Origin: a virus
Virus record (IMG/VR): IMGVR_UViG_3300025030_000183
Coordinates: 1-45,765 of that record
Direction: 5' to 3' (one strand)
DNA: 45,765 bases
The position numbers were made by a program, and so were the translations under genes. The notes under the pieces are model-generated. The model ran no database searches. It saw nothing but the letters and a program-made list of their open reading frames with translations, and had not been told where the DNA came from. Below are positions 1 to 8,665 of the stretch, piece after piece. The number at the start of each line of letters is the position of its first letter. Within the stretch, counting starts at the first letter, position 1.

Positions 1-1666
1 TAGCGGTGCTGCCGGATACCCCTATCACGTTGGTCAGCACTCCGCGCTTGTATCCAGCCACGTATTCGCTGCCAGCGGTCAATCGGATCATGTCACCAGC
101 GGCGAGCGTGACCCCGCCTGGAATGGCGAACGTGCTACTTCCTTTGGTGATAGCGATGCTTTGCCCGGTGTAACTTGCTGCCCATCCGCCAACAGTAAGG
201 GAGGTTGCATCACTCACGGCGCACTTGATAGTTGCACCGTTGCCGTGCAGTTTGATAGCGGTCGGATACCCTGCGGTAAGTGCTGCCGTCAAGTTGTAGG
301 TTTTTGACCCGTTGAAATGGACATGCTTGTATGCGCTCGCCTCAAGGATAGCGCGAAGTGGCACTTGATCTGCCGTGGCACCATCCCCCGCCGCGTCCAC
401 CCAATCGACATAGACCTGGCCAACCATCTTGCCAAAGACAAGGTTGGGGTATTCGAAATTGTCCAGCCACATCTGCCCCGGTGCATCAAGTGGGCCATTG
501 ATAGTGAGCACCCCCGCCGTATGGTCGATGATCGCCCCCGGCTGCACCCTCAGTGTGATGTTGGCGGGGACGGTGACATGGTTGCTCATGGGGTACGTGC
601 CGGGAGTGACCACCAGCGTTTTGACCGCGCTGCCTATATCCGTGATCGCCTGATTGATGGCGACATGGGACAGCACCCCACCGTTGTAGTCAGAGGTGTA
701 AACCTCGTTGTCCACGTCTCCCGGCTGCAACGCCGTATCCGCCTTCGACCCCTGCGCTGCTGTAGCATAGGAACTAGACGCGGTATATGCTGCGGTGCCT
801 AGGGAGGAGGTGGAAGCCTTGGTCGCTATCTCTGCGTCCTGCGCGGCGTCCTGAATGCCCTTTGCGGTGGAGTAGTCGTCGAAGGCGGTGAGGGATTTGA
901 ACGGCCCACCCCACACCATGTCGTAATCGGTCGGGCTATTTTTGGTGAGAGACTGCCCGGTAGACCCGCCAGCGATAACTCCGGTGCCGGTGTCCCCCTT
1001 ATCACCCTTCACGCCTTGCGGTCCCTGTGGGCCAGTCGAACCTGTTGCACCGGTGGCGCCTGTGGCGCCTGCCGGACCTTGTGGCCCCTGGACACCCTGG
1101 ACACCCTGGGGACCAGTTGCGCCGGTTGCGCCGGTATCACCTTTCGGCCCTTGGGGGCCCGTTGCACCAGCAGGACCTTGCGGGCCTGTCGCTCCGGTTG
1201 AACCCTTCATTGCCACAGGGAACCAGTATTGGTAAAGAAGGTCTGTTGACGGGTCCACGTTGGAAGAGAAGGCAACGGCACGGTAGGATGCCCCGAGCCG
1301 GTAGATTGCATCATCCTTGACGTATCCGGTCGGGCTCCCCTGCCAGTCCCCGCGCCAGTTGAGAGAAAGGCCGGGATTGCCTTGTACACCTTGAGGGCCG
1401 GTTGGTCCTGTCGCGCCGGGGGGACCTTCAGGACCTGTTGGACCGGCAGGACCAGCGATTTGCGGGATGGTAACGTTGATCGACTTGCCGGATTTGGTGA
1501 CCGTCGCGCCGCTGAAATCGAAGTTGAAGGTGTCGCCCGGCTTGGATGCCTTCAGTTTCCCGCCCGCAGTGGACATGGCGCCAAAGGAGGAGGCGGTGAG
1601 ATCCACGGCGAAGGCCGGCACAGCGGCAAAGAGGACGCAAAGGAGGATAAGCAGTCTGATTTTCAT
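1..1666 (-). CDS. Tail fibre/spike-like protein with signal peptide, collagen-like repeats and start of a beta-helix (3' end off the left edge)
   Basis: The ATG at 1666 follows an AGGAGC ribosome site. The first 20 residues form a Sec-type signal (MKIRLL, hydrophobic core, VPAFA). Two blocks of Gly-X-Y collagen-like triplets follow (about 1380-1470 and 950-1200), separated by a short domain with a W-R-G-D-W motif. From about 690 leftwards the protein enters a pectate-lyase/tail-spike style region (YVDWVDAAGDG, LKLHGNG-like). No stop occurs before base 1, so the gene is partial. Bases 570-696 are identical to the last 127 bases of the window. The same gene can therefore be read on into the right-end fibre sequence in frame, giving 1337 codons, and the first 569 bases would then be an alternative version of that C-terminal part. 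The role as an adsorption fibre is inferred from family style and position at the end of the tail module. Confidence 0.8.
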   Translation of the reverse strand, partial: MKIRLLILLCVLFAAVPAFAVDLTASSFGAMSTAGGKLKASKPGDTFNFDFSGATVTKSGKSINVTIPQIAGPAGPTGPEGPPGATGPTGPQGVQGNPGLSLNWRGDWQGSPTGYVKDDAIYRLGASYRAVAFSSNVDPSTDLLYQYWFPVAMKGSTGATGPQGPAGATGPQGPKGDTGATGATGPQGVQGVQGPQGPAGATGATGATGSTGPQGPQGVKGDKGDTGTGVIAGGSTGQSLTKNSPTDYDMVWGGPFKSLTAFDDYSTAKGIQDAAQDAEIATKASTSSLGTAAYTASSSYATAAQGSKADTALQPGDVDNEVYTSDYNGGVLSHVAINQAITDIGSAVKTLVVTPGTYPMSNHVTVPANITLRVQPGAIIDHTAGVLTINGPLDAPGQMWLDNFEYPNLVFGKMVGQVYVDWVDAAGDGATADQVPLRAILEASAYKHVHFNGSKTYNLTAALTAGYPTAIKLHGNGATIKCAVSDATSLTVGGWAASYTGQSIAITKGSSTFAIPGGVTLAAGDMIRLTAGSEYVAGYKRGVLTNVIGVSGSTA

Positions 1667-1709
1667 AAAAAGCTCCTGGCGGGTGTTCTCCCGCAAAGGA
1701 AATGGGTTG

Positions 1710-2327
1710 CTATTGCACGCCTACAACTGCGACACTCCAATCATCATCGCCGGGGCCTACCCAGATGTGGCGATACGTGCACATCCTGCCGGTCCCGCCT
1801 GTATCGACGTAAATATTGCTTCCGCCACCACCCCCGCCGCCAGTTCCCGCCCATGCCATCCATTGGGTGGGGTGAGCATCGGGGGATGATCCGGTGCTGG
1901 CAACCAAGGCCAGGTAGATGATGCCGCCGTAGAGCACCAGGTCGTAGGGCAGGTAATCTGCAGTCTCCGAGTAACCGCCCCGCCAACGAAGAAAGATGTT
2001 GGGCGTCTGCGGCACGAACGCGGCGAATGGGTCTTTGCCGATCACCAGCAGGCTCACCACGCGGGAGCTCCCCAGGGAGCCGTGCACCGTGAGCCTTACC
2101 GGTTTCTGCACGCCGTTTGCCGGGCCTGCCACGTCGATAAGGACGTCACCATCTGCCGCGGTAGCGGCGATCACCGTCTGCGTGTCGTCAGCCTGGGCAG
2201 AGCTGACGGTTTCGCTCTTGGCAAGGATTTGGCGCACGGAGATGATGATGTTTTGAGCAGTGTCTCCGGGCTGTACGTAGATCGGGTAAACCTGAACGGG
2301 CGACGGTATGACGCGGATCGGTAGCAC
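1710..2327 (-). CDS. Virion-associated protein with a C-terminal carbohydrate-binding-like segment
   Basis: This 205-residue protein has a GTG start that overlaps the stop of the upstream gene (TAGTG) and is preceded by AAGGAGG. The first 115 residues are beta-rich with no recognised family. Residues about 120-145 (Y-L-P-Y-D-L-V-L-Y-G-G-I-I-Y) resemble the 'xYxxGDxVxYxGxxY' pattern of type 5/12 chitin-binding modules. A poly-Gly linker and a short Trp-rich tail follow. It lies between the S74 fibre and the collagen-like fibre, so an adsorption or fibre-accessory role is likely. Function is inferred from context. Confidence 0.65.
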   Translation of the reverse strand: MLPIRVIPSPVQVYPIYVQPGDTAQNIIISVRQILAKSETVSSAQADDTQTVIAATAADGDVLIDVAGPANGVQKPVRLTVHGSLGSSRVVSLLVIGKDPFAAFVPQTPNIFLRWRGGYSETADYLPYDLVLYGGIIYLALVASTGSSPDAHPTQWMAWAGTGGGGGGGSNIYVDTGGTGRMCTYRHIWVGPGDDDWSVAVVGVQ

Positions 2328-3145
2328 TAGGCGCCTCCTTCAAGGGCAGCAAGGCGTGTTTCGAGTACTTCTATCCGCGCCATGGCCAGCTGTAGTGCGA
2401 CTTCCGCCTCCAGGCTCACGATCGAGTACTTGACGCCTTTGGAAGTCTCCCCGGTCGGCTGCTGCTCGATTACCGTCTCGCCTTCTTCGTTCACCACCTC
2501 GACGTTCATAAGGTCCTGCGTTTCCTCTACAAGCGAAGGCGAGACGAGCTCAACTTCCTGGGCGATCATGCCGAGCAGCTTCTTCTTATCGGGGTCGGCT
2601 TTGAGGTTGTAGCTGACGAACCGGTACCGCTTGAACTTTTCCCAGATGGCGGCCGGGTCGACGTCGGTGATGTTTTCCTTGTACTTGATGTCCGAAATGG
2701 CTCCGTAGGAGTTGTTGACGTTCTGTACGTTGCCGTTGCCGAGAACCAGGAGCCTGGAGGCGTTGTCTGCACAAACGAGCAGATAGGGTGCCGCACCGCC
2801 GGTGATTCCCGACATGTACACGTTGAGCCCGTAGGGATTGGTAGCGGAACTGTTCTCCACCATCAGCCCGTAGTTGCTCGGCGCGTTTTTTACCATCCTG
2901 TGCGTTGTGCCGCTTGCTGCCCCCGCCAGGAAATTGCCGGAAGCATCACACTTCGGGACCAGGTTGGCCCCGCCGCCGACGGCGACGTCAGAGGACAGTA
3001 GCCGCCTGTCCACCGCCGCACGCAGGTTCACCAGGTTCTGGGCAAATTCGACGGCGTTGAGCGGTGCGTCCTTGTTGTAATCTGCACCACTGGACTCGGC
3101 CGGAACCGATGCCGTTGCGAGCGGGGTGATTATCTTAGTGGTCAT
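2327..3145 (-). CDS. Tail fibre with C-terminal S74 intramolecular chaperone (self-cleaving)
   Basis: The protein has 272 residues. Its N-terminal half resembles short phage fibre shafts. The C-terminal part (from about residue 145) matches the peptidase S74/endosialidase chaperone domain: an SDIKYKENI motif with Ser151 and Lys156 at the catalytic +5 spacing, then GMIAQEV, a YSIVSLEAEVA segment and a terminal helix rich in Glu and Leu. In this family the domain drives trimerisation of the fibre and then cleaves itself off. The ATG is at 3145. The 5' end overlaps the small coiled-coil gene and the 3' end overlaps the next start. A fibre role is well supported by the domain; the receptor is unknown. 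Confidence 0.85.
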   Translation of the reverse strand: MTTKIITPLATASVPAESSGADYNKDAPLNAVEFAQNLVNLRAAVDRRLLSSDVAVGGGANLVPKCDASGNFLAGAASGTTHRMVKNAPSNYGLMVENSSATNPYGLNVYMSGITGGAAPYLLVCADNASRLLVLGNGNVQNVNNSYGAISDIKYKENITDVDPAAIWEKFKRYRFVSYNLKADPDKKKLLGMIAQEVELVSPSLVEETQDLMNVEVVNEEGETVIEQQPTGETSKGVKYSIVSLEAEVALQLAMARIEVLETRLAALEGGA

Positions 3146-3317
3146 GTGAGTCTCCTATGGGTTGCTGTGCCACCTTCAGTTGTTCATTCTCGGCCGTGAG
3201 CCTGTCGATCTCGGCTCGCTGCACGTTCAGCTGCTGGTTGGCGTTGAGGACGATGCGGCCAAGCTCGGCGATGCGCTCGGTGTAGTAGGTTTCGCGTTGC
3301 AGGTCTCTGAGATCCAT
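3135..3317 (-). CDS. Small coiled-coil protein between tail tip and fibre genes
   Basis: This is a 60-residue protein. It is nearly all helix, with heptad-like Leu/Ile spacing and Glu/Gln-rich stretches (residues 5-50), and a His/Asp-rich end. It overlaps the S74 fibre start by 11 bases and follows the tail-tip gene closely. It may be a fibre connector or assembly factor. No family is recognised. Confidence 0.6.
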   Translation of the reverse strand: MDLRDLQRETYYTERIAELGRIVLNANQQLNVQRAEIDRLTAENEQLKVAQQPIGDSHDH

Positions 3318-3330
3318 TACTTAGTGCCAC

Positions 3331-6300
3331 TCATTGCGCGCCTACCTTTTCCCATGTGTATGCCCCTTTGTTGATATAGAGAATGCCCGCCGATGTTACC
3401 CAAAGTGCACCGATGTCGGCCAAATGGGTGGGGGCGCTGGATGAATCGCTTGGCTGCAGTCTCAACGGGGCCTTATTGTCAGCTTGCCCTGCTCCCCATT
3501 TCCTGCCGTTATATGCGTTTATCGAATACCCTGAGGTTGAACATGCCAAGACTCCGTCACCTGTGCTAGAAAACCCGCCTACCGCTGGCATAGAATCTGA
3601 TGTGCCGAGAACCGCAGTGGCGCCAGTTCGAACGGCTGTGTTTTTGCCCTCAACCGCCCCGTACTGGAAGGGGTTGGGATTGGTGCCCTTTGGACCATAG
3701 CTGACCTGGGCGTAGACGCCTCTCCTGTCTCCACCCGATGTTGCCGCACCAATGGTTGCGATCTCCTCGATGGTGCCATCGCCGCGATCTCCCCAGAAGT
3801 GGGCCAGATTGTCGGTGGCGGAGACCACAAACCGCTCGCCGGACTCTGCAGTCTGGAAAGTGTTGCCTGTAAAGGTTTCCCCGCTGAAGTTTCCCCCGAC
3901 AAAGACGTCTGCGGCCATCATGCGGGCCGACACCGTGCCATCAACAACCAGGTTGCCGTTGATGCCGACCTGCTCCACGCCGTCGACCTCCCCGATTAAA
4001 ACGATGCTGACGGGGCCGGTTCCGTCCGGCTTGGCAAATCTGAAGGTGTCGGCATAGGCGGTGATGTTGCTCCGGGTGTGGGTCTCGTCGGTCCAGCTGA
4101 TGGCCAGGCCGGCGCTGATCGGCCCCGCGTCCAGCTTCAGCCCGATCATGTCGCTGAGAACGTCGACCTCCGCACTGAGTGCTGCGCTGGTGGCCCGGAG
4201 GGCAATAGCGGCATTGGCGCCGTCGATGGCGACCTCTGCGGTGGACACCCTGCCGTCCATGGCGTCGATCTCTCCCGCCTGCAGTAAGATCGAGGCGTTA
4301 GCGCCGTCAATCTCTATCTCTGCGGCGCTCATCCTGCCGGCGAGGGAGTCCAGACGGCTCGCACCCAGGGTTATCGCTGCGTTGGCGCTGTCGAGGTCGA
4401 TGCGGGTCCTGCTGACCTGGACCTCCAGGCCGGTTACGTCCGCTACTCCCTCGACCTGAACACCGGGTTCGACCACTGCGCCGGCGACAAAGGCCAGAGG
4501 CCCGGTGATGGCAGTTCCGGTCAGGGTGATGTTGGCGGCGTTTTGCTCTATCTCGGTTTCCGCAATGGTGACCCGTCCGGTCCCTGCTCCGTCCAGAGCG
4601 CGCAGATCGGCGGTGAGCTGCTGCGCGGTGCTGGTCCAGGTTGCGGTGGCGGCGTCAAGATCTTGCTGGATCTCGTTGACCATGCTGACCAGATCGGAGG
4701 TCAGCAGCCAGTAGGTGGCGTTGGGCGGTGCGTGCCCGGTGGTCTCCAGGATGCACTGGTAGGTGTTGCCGTCAGCGGCTTTGACGAACTGCCCGACGGT
4801 GTAGGTGGTGGTATCGCTGTACTCGCTGGTGATGAGTCCGGAGACCATGCTGTTCAGGCTCTGCAGCAGGTTCTTGTTCAGATTCATCTCGCTGGCTGCC
4901 TGGGACAGTGCCTCGGTGTAGGTTGCAGCGACCCCGGGGCCTACCACCCCGAGCTCGAAAAGCATGTTGCGGGTGTCGAGGATGCTGATCAGTGAAGTCT
5001 TGCCGGCGAAGTAATCGTCGATCATTTCGCTGGTGGCTTCGGTATTCAGCATCTGCAGCGTCTGCGAGGAAATCTCCGCAACGCTGCCGGCGGTGGCTGT
5101 GGCCGCAGGGGCGTCCTGGAACGCGGGGCGCGCGCCGGAACCGGCGATGGTGACCACGGAGACGGTATAGTCGGCGCCGGCGGTCACCGGGATGGTCAGG
5201 TAGACGGTGGAACCGGCTTGCGCGGCGGGAATCGCCGTATAGACCGTGGGGGTGCCTCCGCCTGCGGAAACCCAGACCTCGTAGGCGCCTGCGGTGTACC
5301 CCGCCGGAGGCACAAAGGAAACTGCAAGCCCCGGGCGGGATATCCCGTCGGCGCCGAAAATCACGGTGGCGGCCAGGCTGAGCCCGGTGACCGGGGGAAA
5401 GAGATCGAGCCGGCTGTAGGTGCTCCAGGTCGGGTTCTGGTTGTACTCTAGGGAGGTGATCTGGAACAGGTCGAGGGTCAGGGTGTAGTTTTTCTGGTCC
5501 ACGACCCATCCCAGCACCAGGAACTTGACCTGATCGCTGAACCCGCCCCATGAGGACGTCGGACAGGGGAGGCGCAGGTTGTCGACGTAGACGGTTTTGC
5601 CCGGGGTGACCTCGGAGTAGTAGCGCAGCGGCACGTTCTCGGCGCGCACGGTCACCTTGGTGGTGGCGACCTGTTTGCCGTTGACGGTGGCGATGGGGGT
5701 GTACCAGCTTTCCAGCCGGTCCGCGAGCCGGGTGAGCGGGTTGGGGACGCCGTTGGCCACGCCGGCGGCAAGGCCCCAGTTGTCGAACCACTCGCCGGTG
5801 ATCACCTCCTCGCGGTCGCGCTCGGCTATCACGCTGTTGGTGCTGCCTACGGTGGTGTAGACATGGGAGTAGTCGCTGGGGGTGCCGCCGGATCTCCGGC
5901 CCTGGCTGTCCTCGATGAGGTTGAAGAAGATGTTGTGGCGCGTCACGGTCTCGGCCATGTCGGGCACGAGGTTGCTGAACTTTATCTGCGCGGCGTCAAG
6001 GGTAACGGTCGGCACCGCGGCCGCTACGGTGTCGTAGTGGTACGGGGTGAGTTTGCCGTTGGGTGCGGGGACCAGGAAGATGCCGGCGGTGACGGCCAGC
6101 TCCTTGAGCAGATCGTCGCTGTCCTTTTGGTCGGTGAGCACGCGGTAGACGTTCCACTCGGCCCCGGTGTAGTGGGCGGCCTTGAGCGCGGAGAAGGCGG
6201 CGCGGTCTATGAAGCGGTCCGGGGCCTTGGCCATGTCCGCCACCTGGACCATGGCGTCGATGATGTTGAGCGGGTCCCCTGTGCCGGAAGGAGCTTCGCC

Positions 6301-7575
6301 AAACTGGTGATAGGTGTTGACCTGGACGCCTGCGTTGTTCTGCAGATCGGGGATTTTCTTTTTGAACCGCTTCCAGACGTCCCGCAGCTTGACGGTGAAG
6401 GTGCGCTTCTCCTGGTCGGCGGTGTAGCTCTCCCATACGCCGGTGAAGTAGGGCTCGTAGTCGGCAAGGGGGAGCCCGACGAACCCGAGGTAGACGGTGA
6501 CGCTGCGCCGCTTGCCGGTGCTCTGCACCAGGTCGGAGGTGAGCGGCATCCAGGCCAGGTCGAGGGTCAGGTCGCCGACGGTCGGCTTGTCGCGGAGGGC
6601 GATCTTGCTGCTGATGTTGGAGACCTTCTGCAGGTACGGGGCCACTTCGCCGGAGCTGAGCGCGGGCTCGCCGCGGTGCGTGCCGATGTGGACTACCTGC
6701 TTGTCGCCGCCGACCACCCGGATGGAGTAGAGCTCCGGCGTGTCGTAGCCGGTGGAGACGAAGGTGATCTGGAAGCGGTAGTAGCGGTAGGGTGCTATTT
6801 CACGGCCGTCCGTGATGGTACCGAGGGATACCCACCCGTCGGTTCCGGTGGTGCTCCCCTCCGCTACGTAGATGATGGAGGACGCGCCGGTGACCATGTC
6901 GTCAATCAGCACGCGGCTGTTGACGTTGGGGACTATGCCGAGGTCGAACGCCTTGGTGGTGATCGTGCCGGTCTTGGCGCGGAATTCAACACTGAAATTG
7001 GCGTCGTCAACAGGATAAACATTGGCGGTGACACCGCCGTACGTCACCGAACCGTATCCATTGTACGCCGACAGTATGTCTGTGCCGGCAGGAACGGGTG
7101 AAGCAGCGGCGAAAAGCCCCAGCCCGAGCATCCGTTTAATCTGGGGTACCGGTGTGGTGGCTGACCACCAGACGTAACCGGACCCGTCTGTGACGGAGCC
7201 GCTCCAGCCAAGCGCGGTCTCGACTGCAGCAAGAATACCGAGGGTTGCCCGCGGGAACACGATCCGCCACAACGCCGTAATGGATTCCGCGTAACCGTCA
7301 GTCGGCGCTGAAAACCACGGCGATGAGGCCGAGTTCAGGTGCACGTCCAGATCATGCCAGGTCACCTGCGTGTGATTGTAGGTGTAGAGCTTGTTGCGCA
7401 CGCCCACTACGCCATCCTCGCGGGTAAACACGTCCAGGTTGTCAATGGTCCCCGCGTTCCAGTCGCTGGCGAGCTTCTGCTCGACGTTGATGGCTTCGAC
7501 CGACTCGCAGGCGGCGTAAAACACCGGCTGCATGGGGGTCTTTTTGGAAGCAGCTATCCAGGCGGCGCTGGGCAT
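3331..7575 (-). CDS. Tail tip / host-specificity protein (lambda J-like)
   Basis: This 1414-residue protein is the largest in the genome and lies directly downstream of the tape-measure block, as lambda J does. The N-terminal half contains hub-like segments (VSNISSKIALRDKP, LADYEPYFTGVWES, a region with repeated TV-R-E-V). A fibronectin-III-like module lies at about residues 725-815. The C-terminal third holds helical repeats of the form 'ID-A-NA-I-L-A' (about 1080-1180), followed by a VVDGTVSARMMAADVF motif typical of central fibres of J-type proteins. It should form the tail tip and contact the host receptor. Its ATG overlaps the stop of the gene before it. The family assignment is strong; the exact domain limits are estimates. 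Confidence 0.85.
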   Translation of the reverse strand: MPSAAWIAASKKTPMQPVFYAACESVEAINVEQKLASDWNAGTIDNLDVFTREDGVVGVRNKLYTYNHTQVTWHDLDVHLNSASSPWFSAPTDGYAESITALWRIVFPRATLGILAAVETALGWSGSVTDGSGYVWWSATTPVPQIKRMLGLGLFAAASPVPAGTDILSAYNGYGSVTYGGVTANVYPVDDANFSVEFRAKTGTITTKAFDLGIVPNVNSRVLIDDMVTGASSIIYVAEGSTTGTDGWVSLGTITDGREIAPYRYYRFQITFVSTGYDTPELYSIRVVGGDKQVVHIGTHRGEPALSSGEVAPYLQKVSNISSKIALRDKPTVGDLTLDLAWMPLTSDLVQSTGKRRSVTVYLGFVGLPLADYEPYFTGVWESYTADQEKRTFTVKLRDVWKRFKKKIPDLQNNAGVQVNTYHQFGEAPSGTGDPLNIIDAMVQVADMAKAPDRFIDRAAFSALKAAHYTGAEWNVYRVLTDQKDSDDLLKELAVTAGIFLVPAPNGKLTPYHYDTVAAAVPTVTLDAAQIKFSNLVPDMAETVTRHNIFFNLIEDSQGRRSGGTPSDYSHVYTTVGSTNSVIAERDREEVITGEWFDNWGLAAGVANGVPNPLTRLADRLESWYTPIATVNGKQVATTKVTVRAENVPLRYYSEVTPGKTVYVDNLRLPCPTSSWGGFSDQVKFLVLGWVVDQKNYTLTLDLFQITSLEYNQNPTWSTYSRLDLFPPVTGLSLAATVIFGADGISRPGLAVSFVPPAGYTAGAYEVWVSAGGGTPTVYTAIPAAQAGSTVYLTIPVTAGADYTVSVVTIAGSGARPAFQDAPAATATAGSVAEISSQTLQMLNTEATSEMIDDYFAGKTSLISILDTRNMLFELGVVGPGVAATYTEALSQAASEMNLNKNLLQSLNSMVSGLITSEYSDTTTYTVGQFVKAADGNTYQCILETTGHAPPNATYWLLTSDLVSMVNEIQQDLDAATATWTSTAQQLTADLRALDGAGTGRVTIAETEIEQNAANITLTGTAITGPLAFVAGAVVEPGVQVEGVADVTGLEVQVSRTRIDLDSANAAITLGASRLDSLAGRMSAAEIEIDGANASILLQAGEIDAMDGRVSTAEVAIDGANAAIALRATSAALSAEVDVLSDMIGLKLDAGPISAGLAISWTDETHTRSNITAYADTFRFAKPDGTGPVSIVLIGEVDGVEQVGINGNLVVDGTVSARMMAADVFVGGNFSGETFTGNTFQTAESGERFVVSATDNLAHFWGDRGDGTIEEIATIGAATSGGDRRGVYAQVSYGPKGTNPNPFQYGAVEGKNTAVRTGATAVLGTSDSMPAVGGFSSTGDGVLACSTSGYSINAYNGRKWGAGQADNKAPLRLQPSDSSSAPTHLADIGALWVTSAGILYINKGAYTWEKVGAQ

Positions 7576-8321
7576 CAGGCAAACCTCGAGGTGAAGGGAA
7601 TGACGGAGATGTCACGCAGCCCCTTTTTCATGGGCGCGGAAAACTTGAATTTCGGGTCGGTGTAGCCGAACATGCAGGTGGAGACGGCGCTGTCAGGGAT
7701 GAAGAAAAACCCCTGAGGGCGGTAGACACAGGCGAGGGCCCAGGCCCAGAACAGCAAGTATTCGTTGTCGTCCACCTGGCCCCAGTTGAGAGAGAGCGTG
7801 CGCTCGGTCTTGACCAGCTGGATATCCAGGAGGTGCCCCTGGGGGCTCACCACCTGGTTTGTGGTGGCAGTGAAGCAGTCGAGGTCGGCGCCGTCCTCCA
7901 TGAAGGGGAGGAGATAAAGCGGCGAAAGGGCCACGTGGTAGACGCGGGTTGCCGTGGTGGCCTCGGTGACGACGAGGCGCCAGTAGCGGTAGCTGGCGGC
8001 GTTGAACGGGCGCCAGGCGGCGGTGTTGCCGGTGATGGCGGCGGCCGCGGAGACCGTGACGTTGGATGCCGCAAAGTTGTCGGTGCTGGCAAGCAGCGCG
8101 ACGGTGATCCCGTTGAGATTTTCTCCGGCCAGGGCGAAGACGCCGCAGGAGACCGGGGCGAGCATGTCAACGGTGATGGTGAGCGTGGTCGTCGCCGGGG
8201 AGACGTAGGTGTCCTCGTTGGCCTGCAGCACGTCGGCGCCGGTCTGGTTCGCTGCGGAGTTTGCCAGCGTGACGGTGGCATTATCCGCGTAGTCGCCGTA
8301 GATGAAGAGAGGCTGGTTCAA
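7575..8321 (-). CDS. Minor tail protein upstream of tail tip
   Basis: This 248-residue protein starts MNQPLFIYGDYADN. A beta-sandwich-like region with Y-R-Y-W-R-L-V-V (about residues 110-120) resembles the galactose-binding-like discoidin fold seen in tail proteins. The C-terminal third is Trp/Phe-rich (WGQVDDNEYLLFWAW). It sits between the tape measure and the J-like protein, where tip-complex proteins such as lambda M, L, K or I are encoded. No catalytic motif of an L/K-type protease is visible. The structural role is inferred from position. Confidence 0.7.
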   Translation of the reverse strand: MNQPLFIYGDYADNATVTLANSAANQTGADVLQANEDTYVSPATTTLTITVDMLAPVSCGVFALAGENLNGITVALLASTDNFAASNVTVSAAAAITGNTAAWRPFNAASYRYWRLVVTEATTATRVYHVALSPLYLLPFMEDGADLDCFTATTNQVVSPQGHLLDIQLVKTERTLSLNWGQVDDNEYLLFWAWALACVYRPQGFFFIPDSAVSTCMFGYTDPKFKFSAPMKKGLRDISVIPFTSRFA

Positions 8322-8331
8322 AGGCGGCTCC

Positions 8332-8649
8332 TTATCCGTTTTCCAGATCGGTGAGGATTGTCCTGAGGGTGATGATGTCGAGCATGGCAGACCTCATCAT
8401 CTCGACAACCAGGCGCGCGTGCGAGTGCACGGCCACCTTTATCGCCTGAACCTGATCGTCGGTAAAAGGCTGGCCAGATGGGGCCTGCAGCTGAAATGAG
8501 GGCATGTGCCCGTATTTATCCAGAACCGCCATCGCATCAGAGATCTTCTTGGACCGGGTCGCGGGATCGTGCGTTTCGTATGCCCACCTTACAATGGCTT
8601 CGAGCCGTGCCCTGTGGCTTCTGTCGGGAAAGTTTATGATCTCGGCCAT
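8332..8649 (-). CDS. Hypothetical protein between tape measure and minor tail gene
   Basis: This is a 105-residue, largely helical protein (MAEIINFPDRSHRARL). The ATG at 8649 is chosen because GGAGG lies 5 bases upstream. A GTG at 8664 would add five residues but has no ribosome site. No family is recognised. Its place just after the tape measure suggests a tail-assembly accessory role. Confidence 0.6.
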   Translation of the reverse strand: MAEIINFPDRSHRARLEAIVRWAYETHDPATRSKKISDAMAVLDKYGHMPSFQLQAPSGQPFTDDQVQAIKVAVHSHARLVVEMMRSAMLDIITLRTILTDLENG

Positions 8650-8665
8650 GCGTGCCTCCGCCACC

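Noticed and set aside
942-1470. Tandem DNA repeats or CRISPR-like array
   Set aside because: The repetition comes from Gly-X-Y collagen codons within one open frame; there are no spaced palindromic repeats.
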